This document shows positions 56,045 through 64,000 of a stretch of 64,000 nt of DNA, in pieces. The notes beneath the pieces were generated by a model that saw nothing but the letters and a program-made list of their open reading frames with translations, was not told the origin of the DNA and made no database searches. A program made the position numbers and the translations under genes. This DNA is from Aliiroseovarius sediminis (GTDB lineage: Bacteria > Pseudomonadota > Alphaproteobacteria > Rhodobacterales > Rhodobacteraceae): assembly GCF_022678485.1 (NCBI RefSeq), contig NZ_JALBYP010000021.1:363973-427972 (forward strand), written 5' to 3'. Each line of letters begins with the position of its first letter. The first letter of the stretch is position 1.

Positions 56045-56953
56045 TCAGACCGTTAGTTCAGCAGCAATGCGTGCCGCAAGGCGCGCGTTGTTTTTTACAA
56101 GGGCGATGTTTGCCACCAATGACGCCCCATCGGTCGCGTGATAGATGCGATCCAGCAGGTAAGGGGTCACGGATTTGGCCGCGATCCCCTCGGCAGCGGC
56201 GGCGGCCAGAGCTTCTTCGATGACGGGGGTGATCACCTCGGTGGGGATCTCGTCCGCCGCAGGGATCGGGTTGGCGACAAAATGTCCTCCGGTCAGGTCC
56301 ATGCTGCGCCGCACCTTCATCGCCCGCGCGATTTGGGCGGGGTCATCCATGGACAAGGGGGCGGGCAGGCCGGAACTGCGCGACCAGAACGCCGGGAAGT
56401 CTGTCTGCCCATAGGCGATGACCGGCACGCCCAGCGTTTCCAGCACCTCAAGCGTCTTTGGCAAATCAAGAATCGCTTTCGCGCCAGCGCCGACAACCGT
56501 CACCGGGGTTTTGGCAAGTTCTTGCAGATCGGCAGAAATGTCGAAGCTGGTCTCGGCGCCACGATGCACACCGCCGATCCCGCCGGTTGCAAAGACCTCG
56601 ATACCCGCGAGATGCGCCGCGATCATGGTGGCGGCCACGGTGGTAGCGCCCGTGCCACCGGTCGCGATGCAGGCGGCCAGATCGGCGCGTGACAGTTTGG
56701 CAACGCCCTGAGCCTGGCCCAAAGTTTCAAGCTCAGCGTCAGTCAGACCGATGTGCAGCCGCCCGTCAAGAATGGCGATGGTTGCGGGAATGGCGCCGTT
56801 TTCGCGAATGACGGCCTCGACCTCGCGCGCCGTCTCGACGTTTTGGGGCCACGGCATTCCGTGGGTGATGATCGTGCTTTCCAGCGCAACGATGGGCTGA
56901 CCGTTGTCGCGCGCTTGTGCAACTTCAGGCGAGAAATGAAGGGGGTAGGTCAT
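56045..56953 (-). CDS. psuG: Pseudouridine-5'-phosphate glycosidase
   Basis: 302 aa. It splits pseudouridine 5'-phosphate into uracil and ribose 5-phosphate. The family blocks ALESTIITHGMPWPQNVETA, GGTGATTVAATMI, FATGGIGGVHRGAETSFDIS and LPAPLSMDDPAQIARAM are clear. The start overlaps the kinase stop by 4 nt, so psuK and psuG form a two-gene pseudouridine salvage unit. Confidence 0.94.
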   Translation of the reverse strand: MTYPLHFSPEVAQARDNGQPIVALESTIITHGMPWPQNVETAREVEAVIRENGAIPATIAILDGRLHIGLTDAELETLGQAQGVAKLSRADLAACIATGGTGATTVAATMIAAHLAGIEVFATGGIGGVHRGAETSFDISADLQELAKTPVTVVGAGAKAILDLPKTLEVLETLGVPVIAYGQTDFPAFWSRSSGLPAPLSMDDPAQIARAMKVRRSMDLTGGHFVANPIPAADEIPTEVITPVIEEALAAAAAEGIAAKSVTPYLLDRIYHATDGASLVANIALVKNNARLAARIAAELTV

Positions 56954-57846
56954 GTGTCGTCTTCTCCGGATACATAATGGGCGGCGGTTTCTTGGGCATG
57001 GACCAGGGCATCCAGCCGGCCCTTGCCCGCCATTTCGGCTGCAATATGCGCGGCCATGAAAGTGTCCCCGGCGCCCGTTATGCGGCGCACGCGCACGGCG
57101 GGGCAGGGGGTCTGGATCACACCACCCTCATGACAGCCGTCGGCGGCGAAACTGCCGCCGTCGGTCACAAGAACGCGGGTGGCACCAGCGGCAATCAGGC
57201 CGTCAGCAGCGGCAAAAGCGTTGTCGAATTTCTGATCGGTGAGGTAACCGGCCTCCTCCCGATTCACGTACAGGGTTGCGCCGGGATGGGACATCAGCGG
57301 CACCAGTCGTCGTGCTTTTCCGGGGCCGGCCGGGGCAACCCGCAAATCTGCAGCTGCAAAACTGGGTCGTTTGGCAATATCCGCCAGCAATTGACGCGTC
57401 AGGTTGCCGTCCAGTGCAATCACGCCGTAATAGGGCGCGTCGGCGGACCCAAGCGTGCCGTCTTCCAACGGTGTCAGAATCGCATCGCCCGCGGCCTCAA
57501 GCGAATGGGCGTCAGCCAATGCCGCAACAAGCCCCTGTGGCCCTTCGATCGCCACATAGCTGTCAGTTGGCAAACCCGAGCTGCGGTGAACGTAAGTCGT
57601 AATCATCCCGCGCGCGCTGCATTCGGTCATCAACTCCTCGCCCTCGGCATCGCGGCCAATGGCGGTCAGTAGGGCGGGGCGCAGATCGAACCGCTGCACG
57701 GTCATTGCGATGTTCATGGCAACCCCGCCCGGCAGCCGCGTAATGCGACCGGGTTCGTCCGAGCCGATATACATCGGATGCTGAGTACGCCCGATCACAT
57801 CCCACAGGACCGATCCGATGCACAGGATATCGTGTGTTTTTGTCAT
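56950..57846 (-). CDS. psuK: PfkB-family carbohydrate kinase, probable pseudouridine kinase
   Basis: 298 aa. PfkB/ribokinase fold: ILCIGSVLWDVIGR, LPGGVAMNIAMTVQRF and the C-terminal signature RRITGAGDTFMAAHI with the catalytic Asp. Coupling to psuG indicates pseudouridine as substrate. ATG 57846 is used; 15 upstream codons in frame have no similarity. Alone, the sequence would only say sugar or nucleoside kinase. Confidence 0.88.
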   Translation of the reverse strand: MTKTHDILCIGSVLWDVIGRTQHPMYIGSDEPGRITRLPGGVAMNIAMTVQRFDLRPALLTAIGRDAEGEELMTECSARGMITTYVHRSSGLPTDSYVAIEGPQGLVAALADAHSLEAAGDAILTPLEDGTLGSADAPYYGVIALDGNLTRQLLADIAKRPSFAAADLRVAPAGPGKARRLVPLMSHPGATLYVNREEAGYLTDQKFDNAFAAADGLIAAGATRVLVTDGGSFAADGCHEGGVIQTPCPAVRVRRITGAGDTFMAAHIAAEMAGKGRLDALVHAQETAAHYVSGEDDT

Positions 57847-58161
57847 GCCCCTGTTTGCCGAGAAATCCGAGGCGACACAAGAGGGATGCACTGACGGCGA
57901 TGCCGTCGCCCTAACCGCCGCGATCAGCCTGTATTATATGGCGCAATCCGCGTATTTAGGGCTTGTCACCACCGGATCAGAGGTCTATACGCCCCCCATC
58001 AATCCACAGGCGGGGTTGGGCAGAAGAGGGAGAAATCCTCGGACGTCCGCCGGTTGAGCCGGGGAATGGACATGCGATCAATGCCGTGAAAACGGTTGAA
58101 TTTCAAGGACATGAACCGCTCGTATGGCCCCGTCAAGGTAGAAACCGGAAAGGAAAAGAAC
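57847..58161. other. Intergenic region and leader before rpsB
   Basis: 315 nt between the divergent psuK and rpsB starts. No convincing gene is seen. TATTATAT near 57930-57938 is a -10-like element pointing towards rpsB, leaving a leader of roughly 220 nt with several GC-rich short inverted repeats. S2 leaders often mediate autoregulation; I cannot fold this one reliably. Confidence 0.4.
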
Positions 58162-58944
58162 ATGGCACTGCCTGATTTCTCGCTGCGTCAGCTTTTGGAA
58201 GCTGGCGTTCACTTTGGTCACCAGACTCAACGCTGGAACCCCCGTATGGGCCCGTTCATCTATGGTGAGCGCAACGGCATTCACATTGTTGACCTGACAC
58301 AAACCATGCCGATGCTGGACGCCGCACTGAACGCAGTGCGCGAAACCGTTGCCAAGGGCGGCCGCGTGTTGTTCGTCGGCACCAAACGTCAAGCGGCTGG
58401 TGCAATCGCTGACGCCGCCGAGAAGTCGGCGCAGTATTACATGAACCACCGTTGGCTAGGTGGCACGCTGACCAACTGGCAAACTGTGTCGAAATCCATC
58501 AACCGCTTGAAAGAGTATGATGAACGGCTCGAAAACGGCGCCGAGGGCCTGACCAAGAAAGAACGTCTTGGCATGGAGCGCGTTCAGTCGAAACTGCAAG
58601 ACTCGCTGGGCGGCATTCGCGATATGGGCGGTGTACCAGATCTTCTATTCGTCATCGACGTGAAAAAAGAAGCGCTGGCCATTGCCGAAGCCAACAAGCT
58701 GGGCATCCCGGTTGTGGCTGTCGTCGACACCAACTGCCCGCCGGAAGGTGTGGATTACATCATTCCGGGCAACGATGATGCAGCCCGTGCGATTGCGCTT
58801 TACTGCGATCTCGTGTCGCGTGCCGCGCTTGACGGTATGTCGGCCCAACTTGGCGCCGCTGGCGTCGATCTTGGCGCGATGGAAGAAGCCCCGGCGGAAG
58901 AAGTCGTTGCTGAACCAGCCGAAGAAGCTGCCACGGCCGAATAA
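58162..58944 (+). CDS. rpsB: 30S ribosomal protein S2
   Basis: 260 aa. [46 protein letters not shown] and [25 protein letters not shown] are invariant S2 blocks; the acidic Glu/Ala tail ([15 protein letters not shown]) is common in alphaproteobacteria. ATG 58162 follows GGAAAGGAAAAG. An attenuator hairpin and tsf follow. Confidence 0.98.
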   Translation: MALPDFSLRQLLEAGVHFGHQTQRWNPRMGPFIYGERNGIHIVDLTQTMPMLDAALNAVRETVAKGGRVLFVGTKRQAAGAIADAAEKSAQYYMNHRWLGGTLTNWQTVSKSINRLKEYDERLENGAEGLTKKERLGMERVQSKLQDSLGGIRDMGGVPDLLFVIDVKKEALAIAEANKLGIPVVAVVDTNCPPEGVDYIIPGNDDAARAIALYCDLVSRAALDGMSAQLGAAGVDLGAMEEAPAEEVVAEPAEEAATAE

Positions 58945-58957
58945 GGGTCGCGCACTA

Positions 58958-58981
58958 GCGGGGCAGGGTGATCTGCCCCGC
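58958..58981 (+). terminator. Attenuator hairpin between rpsB and tsf
   Basis: GCGGGGCAG/CTGCCCCGC perfect 9-bp stem with a 6-nt loop, 14 nt after rpsB. There is no U-tract, so partial termination or mRNA protection setting the S2 to EF-Ts ratio is more likely than full termination. Confidence 0.6.
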
Positions 58982-59064
58982 ATCTTGTCACAGAATTGAT
59001 CCGGGTAAGGTGGCGGCCGACCTGTTCCGCGCGCGCCCCGCCCGACATACCAAGGAGCTGAGAT

Positions 59065-59940
59065 ATGGCAATCACTGCTGCACTCGTCAAAGAACTGCGC
59101 GAATCCACCGGCGTTGGCATGATGGACGCGAAGAAAGCACTGGTCGAAACCGATGGCGACATGGAAGCTGCCGTCGACTGGCTGCGTACCAAAGGACTGG
59201 CAAAAGCCGCCAAGAAAGCAGGCCGCACCGCTGCCGAAGGTCTGGTGGCCGTGGCCGTCGCGGGTGGTAAAGGTGTCGCTGTTGAAGTGAACTCGGAAAC
59301 TGACTTTGTTGCAAAGAACTCTGAGTTTCAGGACATGGTTTCAAGCATCGCAAACGCAGCCCTGAAGGCCGACGACCTTGACGCGCTGAACGCCGCCGAT
59401 CTGGGTGGCAAGTCCGTGGCCGACACAATCACCAACAAGATCGCCACCATTGGCGAAAACATGTCGCTGCGCCGCATGGCGTCGGTCGACGGTGAGACCG
59501 TCGTAACCTATGTTCACAACGCCGCCGCGACCGGCATGGGCAAGATTGGTGTTCTGGTGGCCATGAACGGCGGCTCGGAAGAGTTCGGTCGGCAGGTAGC
59601 CATGCACATCGCGGCCGCCAACCCGCAGGCGTTGAATGAAGCCGAGCTGGACGGCGCCGTCGTCGAGAAAGAGCGTTCGATCCTGACCGAGCAAGCCCGA
59701 GAAAGCGGTAAGCCCGAGAACATCATCGAAAACATGATCAAAGGCCGGATGAAGAAATTCCTGGCCGAAGTTACTCTGCTGGGTCAGGATTTCGTAATCA
59801 ATCCCGACCTGACGGTCGAAGCAGCTGCGAAAGACGCTGGTGCGGAAATCGTCGGCTATGTCCGCATGGAAGTCGGCGAAGGCATCGAAAAAGAAGAGGC
59901 TGATTTCGCAGCCGAAGTGGCCGCCGCCGTTAAAGGCTGA
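59065..59940 (+). CDS. tsf: Elongation factor Ts
   Basis: 291 aa. Nucleotide exchange factor for EF-Tu. The N-terminal UBA-like domain [21 protein letters not shown] and [13 protein letters not shown] are diagnostic; the core and C-terminal modules end [18 protein letters not shown] 59065 follows AAGGAG. A strong terminator follows at once. Confidence 0.98.
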   Translation: MAITAALVKELRESTGVGMMDAKKALVETDGDMEAAVDWLRTKGLAKAAKKAGRTAAEGLVAVAVAGGKGVAVEVNSETDFVAKNSEFQDMVSSIANAALKADDLDALNAADLGGKSVADTITNKIATIGENMSLRRMASVDGETVVTYVHNAAATGMGKIGVLVAMNGGSEEFGRQVAMHIAAANPQALNEAELDGAVVEKERSILTEQARESGKPENIIENMIKGRMKKFLAEVTLLGQDFVINPDLTVEAAAKDAGAEIVGYVRMEVGEGIEKEEADFAAEVAAAVKG

Positions 59941-59961
59941 TCACAGCGACATCTTGATAAC

Positions 59962-59988
59962 AAAAGGGCCGGGCAACCGGCCTTTTTT
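59962..59988 (+). terminator. Rho-independent terminator of tsf
   Basis: AAAAGGGCCGG-GCAA-CCGGCCTTTTTT: a GC-rich 6-bp stem extended by A-T pairs, with a GCAA-type loop and six Ts, 21 nt after the tsf stop. Confidence 0.92.
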
Positions 59989-60405
59989 ACGCGCCAACTT
60001 CGCGCCGACTTAACGGCTCGTTCAGTGGGAAATTCAGCAGACCTGAATGGAAAGCGGCGCCAACGGGAAGTGTTGACGCCGCGAAGAAACGTCACGGGAC
60101 ATGTGCGTTTCTGTTTGAATTTCCGAAATTAGGTTGCTGGTGTCTCTGGGAAGAATACTCCATCAACACCAGCGCCCGGTTTCCCGGAAGAATGAATCAC
60201 TGTCTGATATTACAGACCGTCCACCCTCTCAAGTTCCAACGGCTACAAAGCCACCACTCACGGAACGTCCTTATGGTGCCCCAAAACGTAGACAAATGGA
60301 AGTCAGGGTTTCCCTACCGTAACCACACTATTCTGTGATACTTTGTTCTGTTTTAGACAACAATTTGGAACGATATCACTGATCTTGTCGTGTCACTGAA
60401 TTCCG
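59989..60405. other. Structured noncoding stretch between tsf and the luxR-type gene
   Basis: 417 nt with no convincing gene; a 62-codon frame at 60134-60322 has no ribosome site or protein-like composition. It is AT-richer than average and holds inverted repeats: GCTGGTGT/ACACCAGC (60136-60143 and 60166-60173) and GTCTG/CAGAC (60202-60206 and 60213-60217). It could carry a small RNA or the decayed remains of a gene. Confidence 0.4.
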
Positions 60406-61164
60406 TCAACCATAAGGTGAGCGAATCTGATTGAGGTAAGAGATCTTCAAAATGGCCTGCGCGGTCGTTTCGACGCCCAATTTGGCGCGTGCGATTCGCA
60501 GGTGCTTTTCGACCGTGGCCGGTGATACACCCATGATCGTGGCGATATCCTGATTGGTTTTGCCATTACCCACCCACTCCAACGCTTCGCGTTGCCTGGC
60601 CGAAAGTTTTGCGCGGTCGGTCTGTTGGGGCAATGACATAATCTTCAGATGCGCCACATGGTTCATCGCCTCGATCGTTCGGCCATGCTGGGTCCAGATC
60701 TGATCCACATCTTGTTGTGACAGCCCGGGTCTTGCAGTCAGGGCCATCACCCCGCGCGCGCATGACGACGTTTCAGGAAATGAGATCGTATAGCCTGCCG
60801 TCACGCCCAGCTCGCTGTTGATCTCAAGCACATGACGGGCTTCCGGGCTAAGTCGCGACAGGTTCTGCTGGACCCAGCCCCAACTGCACGCGCCATAGTT
60901 ATGGGCGGCCCATTCGATCATTGGCGAATGTTCGTAAAGCTGGCCATCCTGATAGATCCGCTGCATATATTCGGCAGGATGCGAGTAAAGGATCAAAAAA
61001 TCCTCGCGCGGGCCAAAGGAATTTGGCGTCATGAAATGGCTGAACGCATAGATTAAGCGGTCGAACCCGAAATCCTGCATGGCACCGCAGTGAATATCCC
61101 ACAGCGTAGCAATGCTTTGACTGTGGCAAATCTTGTCCAAGTAAACGAGCAGGCGCTGATCCAT
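60406..61164 (-). CDS. LuxR family regulator with autoinducer-binding-type domain
   Basis: 252 aa. The N-terminal domain (about 20-165) matches the autoinducer-binding fold (FGFDRLIYAFSHF; HPAEYMQRIYQDGQLYEHSPMI). The C-terminal LuxR HTH is LSARQREALEWVGNGKTNQDIATIMGVSPATVEKHLRIAR. Where AHL receptors keep Trp and Asp-Pro in the pocket, this protein shows Tyr and Ser-Pro, so a different ligand or none is possible. There is no luxI-type synthase nearby: a LuxR solo. It lies 9 nt downstream of aroQ. Confidence 0.85.
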   Translation of the reverse strand: MDQRLLVYLDKICHSQSIATLWDIHCGAMQDFGFDRLIYAFSHFMTPNSFGPREDFLILYSHPAEYMQRIYQDGQLYEHSPMIEWAAHNYGACSWGWVQQNLSRLSPEARHVLEINSELGVTAGYTISFPETSSCARGVMALTARPGLSQQDVDQIWTQHGRTIEAMNHVAHLKIMSLPQQTDRAKLSARQREALEWVGNGKTNQDIATIMGVSPATVEKHLRIARAKLGVETTAQAILKISYLNQIRSPYG

Positions 61165-61173
61165 AAGAGCGCC

Positions 61174-61620
61174 TCAGTCATTGGCCAGGTGAGCGACCAT
61201 CGCATCAATGGCCAACACATAGCCATGCGCGCCAAAACCGCAGATCGTGCCCACCGCGACCTTGGACAGAAAGCTGACATGGCGAAAGGCTTCGCGGGCG
61301 TGGACGTTGGACAGGTGCAACTCGATCGTAGGCACTTCGGCCGAGGCGACCGCATCCATGATCGCAACTGATGTATGCGTGTACGCGCCGGCATTCAGGA
61401 CAATCCCGTCATGAATGCCCCGAGCGGCATGGATCTGATCAATCAGCGCGCCTTCGTAGTTGCTTTGAAATACCACGCAATCAACATTCAGGGCGCGGCA
61501 GTGATCTTGGCACATGGCCTCAATCTCGGGAAGGGTGACGCGTCCATAGACCTCTGGCTGGCGGATGCCCAGCATGTTCAGGTTCGGTCCGTTCAATACG
61601 AGCAGCGACGTCATCGGCAT
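61174..61620 (-). CDS. aroQ: 3-dehydroquinate dehydratase, type II
   Basis: About 148 aa dodecameric enzyme of the shikimate pathway. VLNGPNLNMLGIRQPEVYG carries the lid Arg and Tyr, QSNYEGALIDQIH and LNAGAYTHTSVAI the substrate site, and ELHLSNVHAREAFRH the catalytic-site His. ATG 61620 or 61614 are both possible; AAGGGG precedes them. It is probably the first gene of a transcript that continues into the LuxR-type gene. Confidence 0.95.
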   Translation of the reverse strand: MPMTSLLVLNGPNLNMLGIRQPEVYGRVTLPEIEAMCQDHCRALNVDCVVFQSNYEGALIDQIHAARGIHDGIVLNAGAYTHTSVAIMDAVASAEVPTIELHLSNVHAREAFRHVSFLSKVAVGTICGFGAHGYVLAIDAMVAHLAND

Positions 61621-61776
61621 AATCCCCTTGGCTATCCACAGTCTTTGCCACATATGCGGGAAATGTCGAGGGTTAACCGAGATTAAAACGGGGCGTCTGT
61701 GCTAGCCGTACCATCCAGCGGCGTAGTGGACGAACGTTGGGGTAGGGGGCGAACGTTACGATCGTTGCCCTTATAT

Positions 61777-61804
61777 AAAAAGGGCCAGCCAAGACGGCTG
61801 GCCC
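61777..61804 (-). terminator. Rho-independent terminator of the PRC-barrel gene
   Basis: On the minus strand GGGCCAGCC/GGCTGGCCC forms a 9-bp stem with a 5-nt loop, followed by CTTTTTAT, 24 nt after the stop codon at 61829. Confidence 0.9.
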
Positions 61805-61828
61805 AAATATATAACTTAGGATCAGGCG

Positions 61829-62650
61829 TTACCCGTCGTAGTTGGGCATGCCTTCCAGTTCTTCCTTGGTCATGGGCACATAGACGCGAACATCCGAGCC
61901 ATCATCCGAGCGCAGAATGTCGATTTTGGACATTTCCAGCGCCACCGGCTTTTCACCGATACCAAGGAAGCCGCCTACATCGACAACCGCCGATTTGACC
62001 TTGCCATCGTCGGTCAGCAGCAGTTCAGACACTTCGCCGATATCTTCGTCATTGGTGTCATAAACCCGTGCGCCGGTCAGTGTCTCAGCGGTCAGATCGG
62101 TTTCCTCCATCGCCATATACCCTTCGCGAACGATCGGCGCGCGCGTCGTGTCAGGCGTGACCTCCGATTGATCAGCGACCGGTGCGACGTCGGCATCCGA
62201 CATGTTCGCATCGTCAGTTGAATTATCCATACTGCCGTAACCAGGCGCCTCTTCCAAGGCCGAACGCGGCGCATTCATGACAAGGAAATAGTCGGCCTCG
62301 TCATCCATGGTCGAGCTGTCAGACACGAACCGGATTGCATCCATCTTCACGGCCACTTGGTTTTCACCTATGCCTAGAAAGCCGCCAATGTCGACCAGAA
62401 CGGCTTGAACGTCGCCGTCGCGATTCATAATCACGTCGTTAATTTCGCCAATGTCGTCCCAGTTATCCTGCATCCCTTCATAGGCATCTTCCTGCGCATC
62501 CTCAGCACGATAAACGCGCATCCCGATAAAGTCAGAGGCGTGAATCTCCATTGCGTTGGCTTCGGCGTGGAACATGGTGTTTGCATCCTGCGCCATCGTG
62601 GGCAAAGCGGTTACGGCAACAAGGGCCGTCGAAAACATCAACTGTTTCAT
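61829..62650 (-). CDS. Exported protein with two PRC-barrel domains
   Basis: 273 aa. It has a signal peptide (MKQLMFSTALVAVTALPTMAQ), then two PRC-barrel repeats: about 40-110 (IGMRVYRAED, VLVDIGGFLGIGENQVAVKMDAI) and 185-255 (TGARVYDTND, VVDVGGFLGIGEKPVALEMSKI). A low-complexity acidic linker lies between. The repeats share VD(V/I)GGFLGIGE(N/K), showing an internal duplication. The protein is very acidic and probably periplasmic; its function is unknown, with RNA-maturation links of PRC barrels unlikely here. Confidence 0.82.
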   Translation of the reverse strand: MKQLMFSTALVAVTALPTMAQDANTMFHAEANAMEIHASDFIGMRVYRAEDAQEDAYEGMQDNWDDIGEINDVIMNRDGDVQAVLVDIGGFLGIGENQVAVKMDAIRFVSDSSTMDDEADYFLVMNAPRSALEEAPGYGSMDNSTDDANMSDADVAPVADQSEVTPDTTRAPIVREGYMAMEETDLTAETLTGARVYDTNDEDIGEVSELLLTDDGKVKSAVVDVGGFLGIGEKPVALEMSKIDILRSDDGSDVRVYVPMTKEELEGMPNYDG

Positions 62651-62889
62651 GGTCTTGATCTCCCTTTACGGTTAATCTGTCAGTTTGTCGTATCAGCGCA
62701 TCAGCGCGCTCAGCAAGACAACGTCGATCCCGTCAGAGGGTTCCAAAATAATATCCAACCGCTTGGATTGCGGAAGAAGCGCGTTGCGAGAAAGGCCGGT
62801 CCTAACGAAATGTGGTATTTACAGCGCGCAGTCATAACCGACCACTATATTACATAATACTGATTATGCGTAATTGCTTTTTCTTCAGG
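62651..62889. other. Promoter region of the PRC-barrel gene up to the IS30 element
   Basis: 239 nt with no gene. AT content rises towards the IS. A TAATAT-type sequence near 62751-62757 could be a -10 element. The IS30 left end begins at about 62890, so the insertion lies upstream of the PRC-barrel gene. Confidence 0.4.
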
Positions 62890-64000
62890 TGGATTCACAA
62901 ACGAAGTGCAAATTCTGTATTCAAACAGAGGTTTGCATGGAGATTGATGAATGGGAAGCCACTACTCTCACCTGACGTTCGAAGAGCGCCGCAAGATCGA
63001 CAAATGGCATGACGCAAAAATGCCGGTTCCCGAAATTGCGGACCGGCTGGGCCGCGCACCGTCGTCGATCTACCGCGAACTGAAGCGCAATTACTATGAC
63101 GACAAAGAAATCCCGGAGTTGAACGGCTACTACTCGGTGACCGCGCAACGCCTCTCCGAAGAGCGCCGTGCCGTCCACCGCAAGCTGATCGTGAACCCCG
63201 AGCTGAAAGCCGCCGTCGAAGACCGCCTCAAGGCCGGTTGGTCCCCCGAACAGATCGCCGGTCGCATGCGCCTGGAGCGCCATCCGGTCCGTGTCAGCCA
63301 CGAGACGATCTACCGTTTCGCCTACTCGAAGGACGGCCGCGAAGAACAGTTCTATCGCCACCTCCCAGAGCATCGCAGACGCCGCCGACCGCGAGGGTAT
63401 CGGCGACACAACCGAACCCACATCTTCGACAGCCAAAGCCTGTCACACAGGCCCGAACGTGTCTCCGAGCGCACCGAGTTCGGCCACTGGGAGTGCGATC
63501 TGATGATGTTCCGCAAGGAACACGGCAAGATCAACGTCACCTCCCTGGTCGAGCGCGTCAGCCGCTACACGGTGGTGATGCGAAACGAGGACCGCCAGTC
63601 CAAACCGATCATGGAAGCCCTGATCCAGGGCCTCGCGCCTCTGCCCGCGGATGCGCGCCAGTCGATTACCTTCGACCGAGGCACCGAGTTCTCGGCCTGG
63701 CGCAAGCTGAAAGACGGGATCGGCGCGGACAGCTGGTTCTGCGATCCGCAGGCGCCGTGGCAGAAAGGTACGGTCGAGAATACCAACAACAGGTTGCGAA
63801 AGTACCTGCCCCGCTCGACCGATCCGACGGCGTTGACAAATCGATATTTGAGGTCGATTTGCCACCGCCTCAATTCCACGCCGCGCAAATGCCTTGGCTA
63901 TAGAACGCCTGCAGAGGTCTTTGAAAGCGAGCTGCTGGCAATTAGCAATGGGATAGAATAGAAACGATATCAGATAGTTGCACTTCGCCGTGAGTTCACA
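62890..64000 (+). mobile_element. IS30-family insertion sequence
   Basis: About 1.1 kb, the usual IS30 length. The terminal inverted repeats share the perfect core CGAAGTGCAA (62902-62911) against TTGCACTTCG (63978-63987), with weaker pairing outside (TGGATTCACAAA against TGTGAACTCACGG). The right tip coincides with the window end, so target duplication cannot be checked. The single transposase gene is intact, and the element is therefore potentially active. Confidence 0.88.
62951..63961 (+). CDS. IS30 family transposase
   Basis: 336 aa. The N-terminal HTH (YSHLTFEERRKIDKWHDAKM, RLGRAPSSIYRELKRN) is the IS30 DNA-binding type; the DDE catalytic triad is found in GHWECDLMMF, ITFDRGTEFSAW and WQKGTVENTNNRLRKYLP. 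The frame is uninterrupted and the length normal, so the enzyme should be functional. ATG 62951 lies about 40 nt inside the left inverted repeat. Confidence 0.95.
   Translation: MGSHYSHLTFEERRKIDKWHDAKMPVPEIADRLGRAPSSIYRELKRNYYDDKEIPELNGYYSVTAQRLSEERRAVHRKLIVNPELKAAVEDRLKAGWSPEQIAGRMRLERHPVRVSHETIYRFAYSKDGREEQFYRHLPEHRRRRRPRGYRRHNRTHIFDSQSLSHRPERVSERTEFGHWECDLMMFRKEHGKINVTSLVERVSRYTVVMRNEDRQSKPIMEALIQGLAPLPADARQSITFDRGTEFSAWRKLKDGIGADSWFCDPQAPWQKGTVENTNNRLRKYLPRSTDPTALTNRYLRSICHRLNSTPRKCLGYRTPAEVFESELLAISNGIE

Noticed and set aside
57818..58057. 79-codon frame upstream of rpsB
   Set aside because: Overlaps the psuK start and leader region; no ribosome site or similarity.
60134..60322. 62-codon frame in the gap after tsf
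   Set aside because: No ribosome site, Pro/Arg/Thr-rich random-looking composition, overlaps inverted repeats.
61630..61641. CTATCCACA as a second DnaA box before aroQ
   Set aside because: One mismatch to the consensus, isolated, no supporting context.
61672..61686. TTAACCGAGATTAA as a further CtrA site before aroQ
   Set aside because: The spacer is 6 nt, not 7, so it does not meet the motif.
1..64000. CRISPR array, prophage or defence island
   Set aside because: No regularly spaced repeats, phage structural genes or recognisable defence genes were found; the only mobile element is the IS30 copy.

Overview
The window is a GC-rich chromosomal segment of an alphaproteobacterium, most likely a Rhodobacterales (Roseobacter-type) species. 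The evidence is the combination of ChpT, SciP (DUF1153) and CtrA, an LpxI-type lipid A pathway, class II DAHP synthase, ornithine-lipid synthesis (olsB-olsA), an exported Hint-domain protein, a PAS_5 protein and dense ATGA-overlapping operons. Almost everything is housekeeping DNA. The clear mobile element is an IS30-family copy at the right end (about 62890-64000); the only tRNA is a tRNA-Leu(CAA) at 10090-10175.

Layout. 1-2.7 kb: end of proB, proA, chpT, a DUF3553 protein. 2.7-8 kb: olsBA, a ThiE-like protein, trmJ, dsbB with a DedA-type protein, and a zinc metallopeptidase. 8-12.3 kb: TRAP permeases dctQM, tRNA-Leu, a PLP-dependent sulfur amino acid enzyme with an apparent 1-nt frameshift, and a Hint-domain protein behind an AT-rich gap. 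12.3-19.7 kb: a MocA-like nucleotidyltransferase, a complete liv branched-chain amino acid ABC operon (livK-G-F-small Cys-rich protein-H-M) and a GlxA-type regulator. 19.7-28.3 kb: DAHP synthase, PAS protein, yicC-gmk-gamma carbonic anhydrase, a lipoprotein, peroxiredoxin, lipA, hpt with a 57-aa membrane protein, and a RatA/COQ10 protein. 28.3-36.2 kb: DEAD-box helicase, xerD, a large exported unknown, aroK-aroB, ssb, lytic transglycosylase. 36.4-40.1 kb: an enlarged EamA-type permease, an AraC regulator, miaA. 40.2-53 kb: the envelope superoperon pyrH-frr-uppS-cdsA-dxr-rseP-(44-aa membrane protein)-bamA-ompH-fabZ-lpxA-lpxI-lpxB. 53-60 kb: DUF2059 protein, mnmA, sciP-ctrA, psuK-psuG, rpsB-tsf. 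60-64 kb: LuxR-type regulator, aroQ, a double PRC-barrel protein and the IS30 element.

Functional themes. Cell-cycle control recurs: chpT (phosphorelay into CtrA), sciP (CtrA antagonist in Caulobacter) and ctrA all lie here, and several intergenic regions carry TTAR-N7-TTAA motifs resembling CtrA sites: before olsB, three before yicC, and a weaker one before ctrA. The olsB and yicC motifs share the same position, ending exactly 5 nt before the start codon, which is the most interesting regulatory signal I found. Envelope biogenesis (ornithine lipids, undecaprenyl and CDP-DAG synthesis, BamA, lipid A) and the shikimate pathway (DAHP synthase, aroB, aroK, aroQ, in three separate places) are the other themes.

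Assignments come from reading translated sequences and motifs; no database search was possible. Start codons were chosen by Shine-Dalgarno (SD) sequence, overlap and family N-terminus, and are flagged where uncertain. I saw no CRISPR array, prophage, defence island or biosynthetic cluster.
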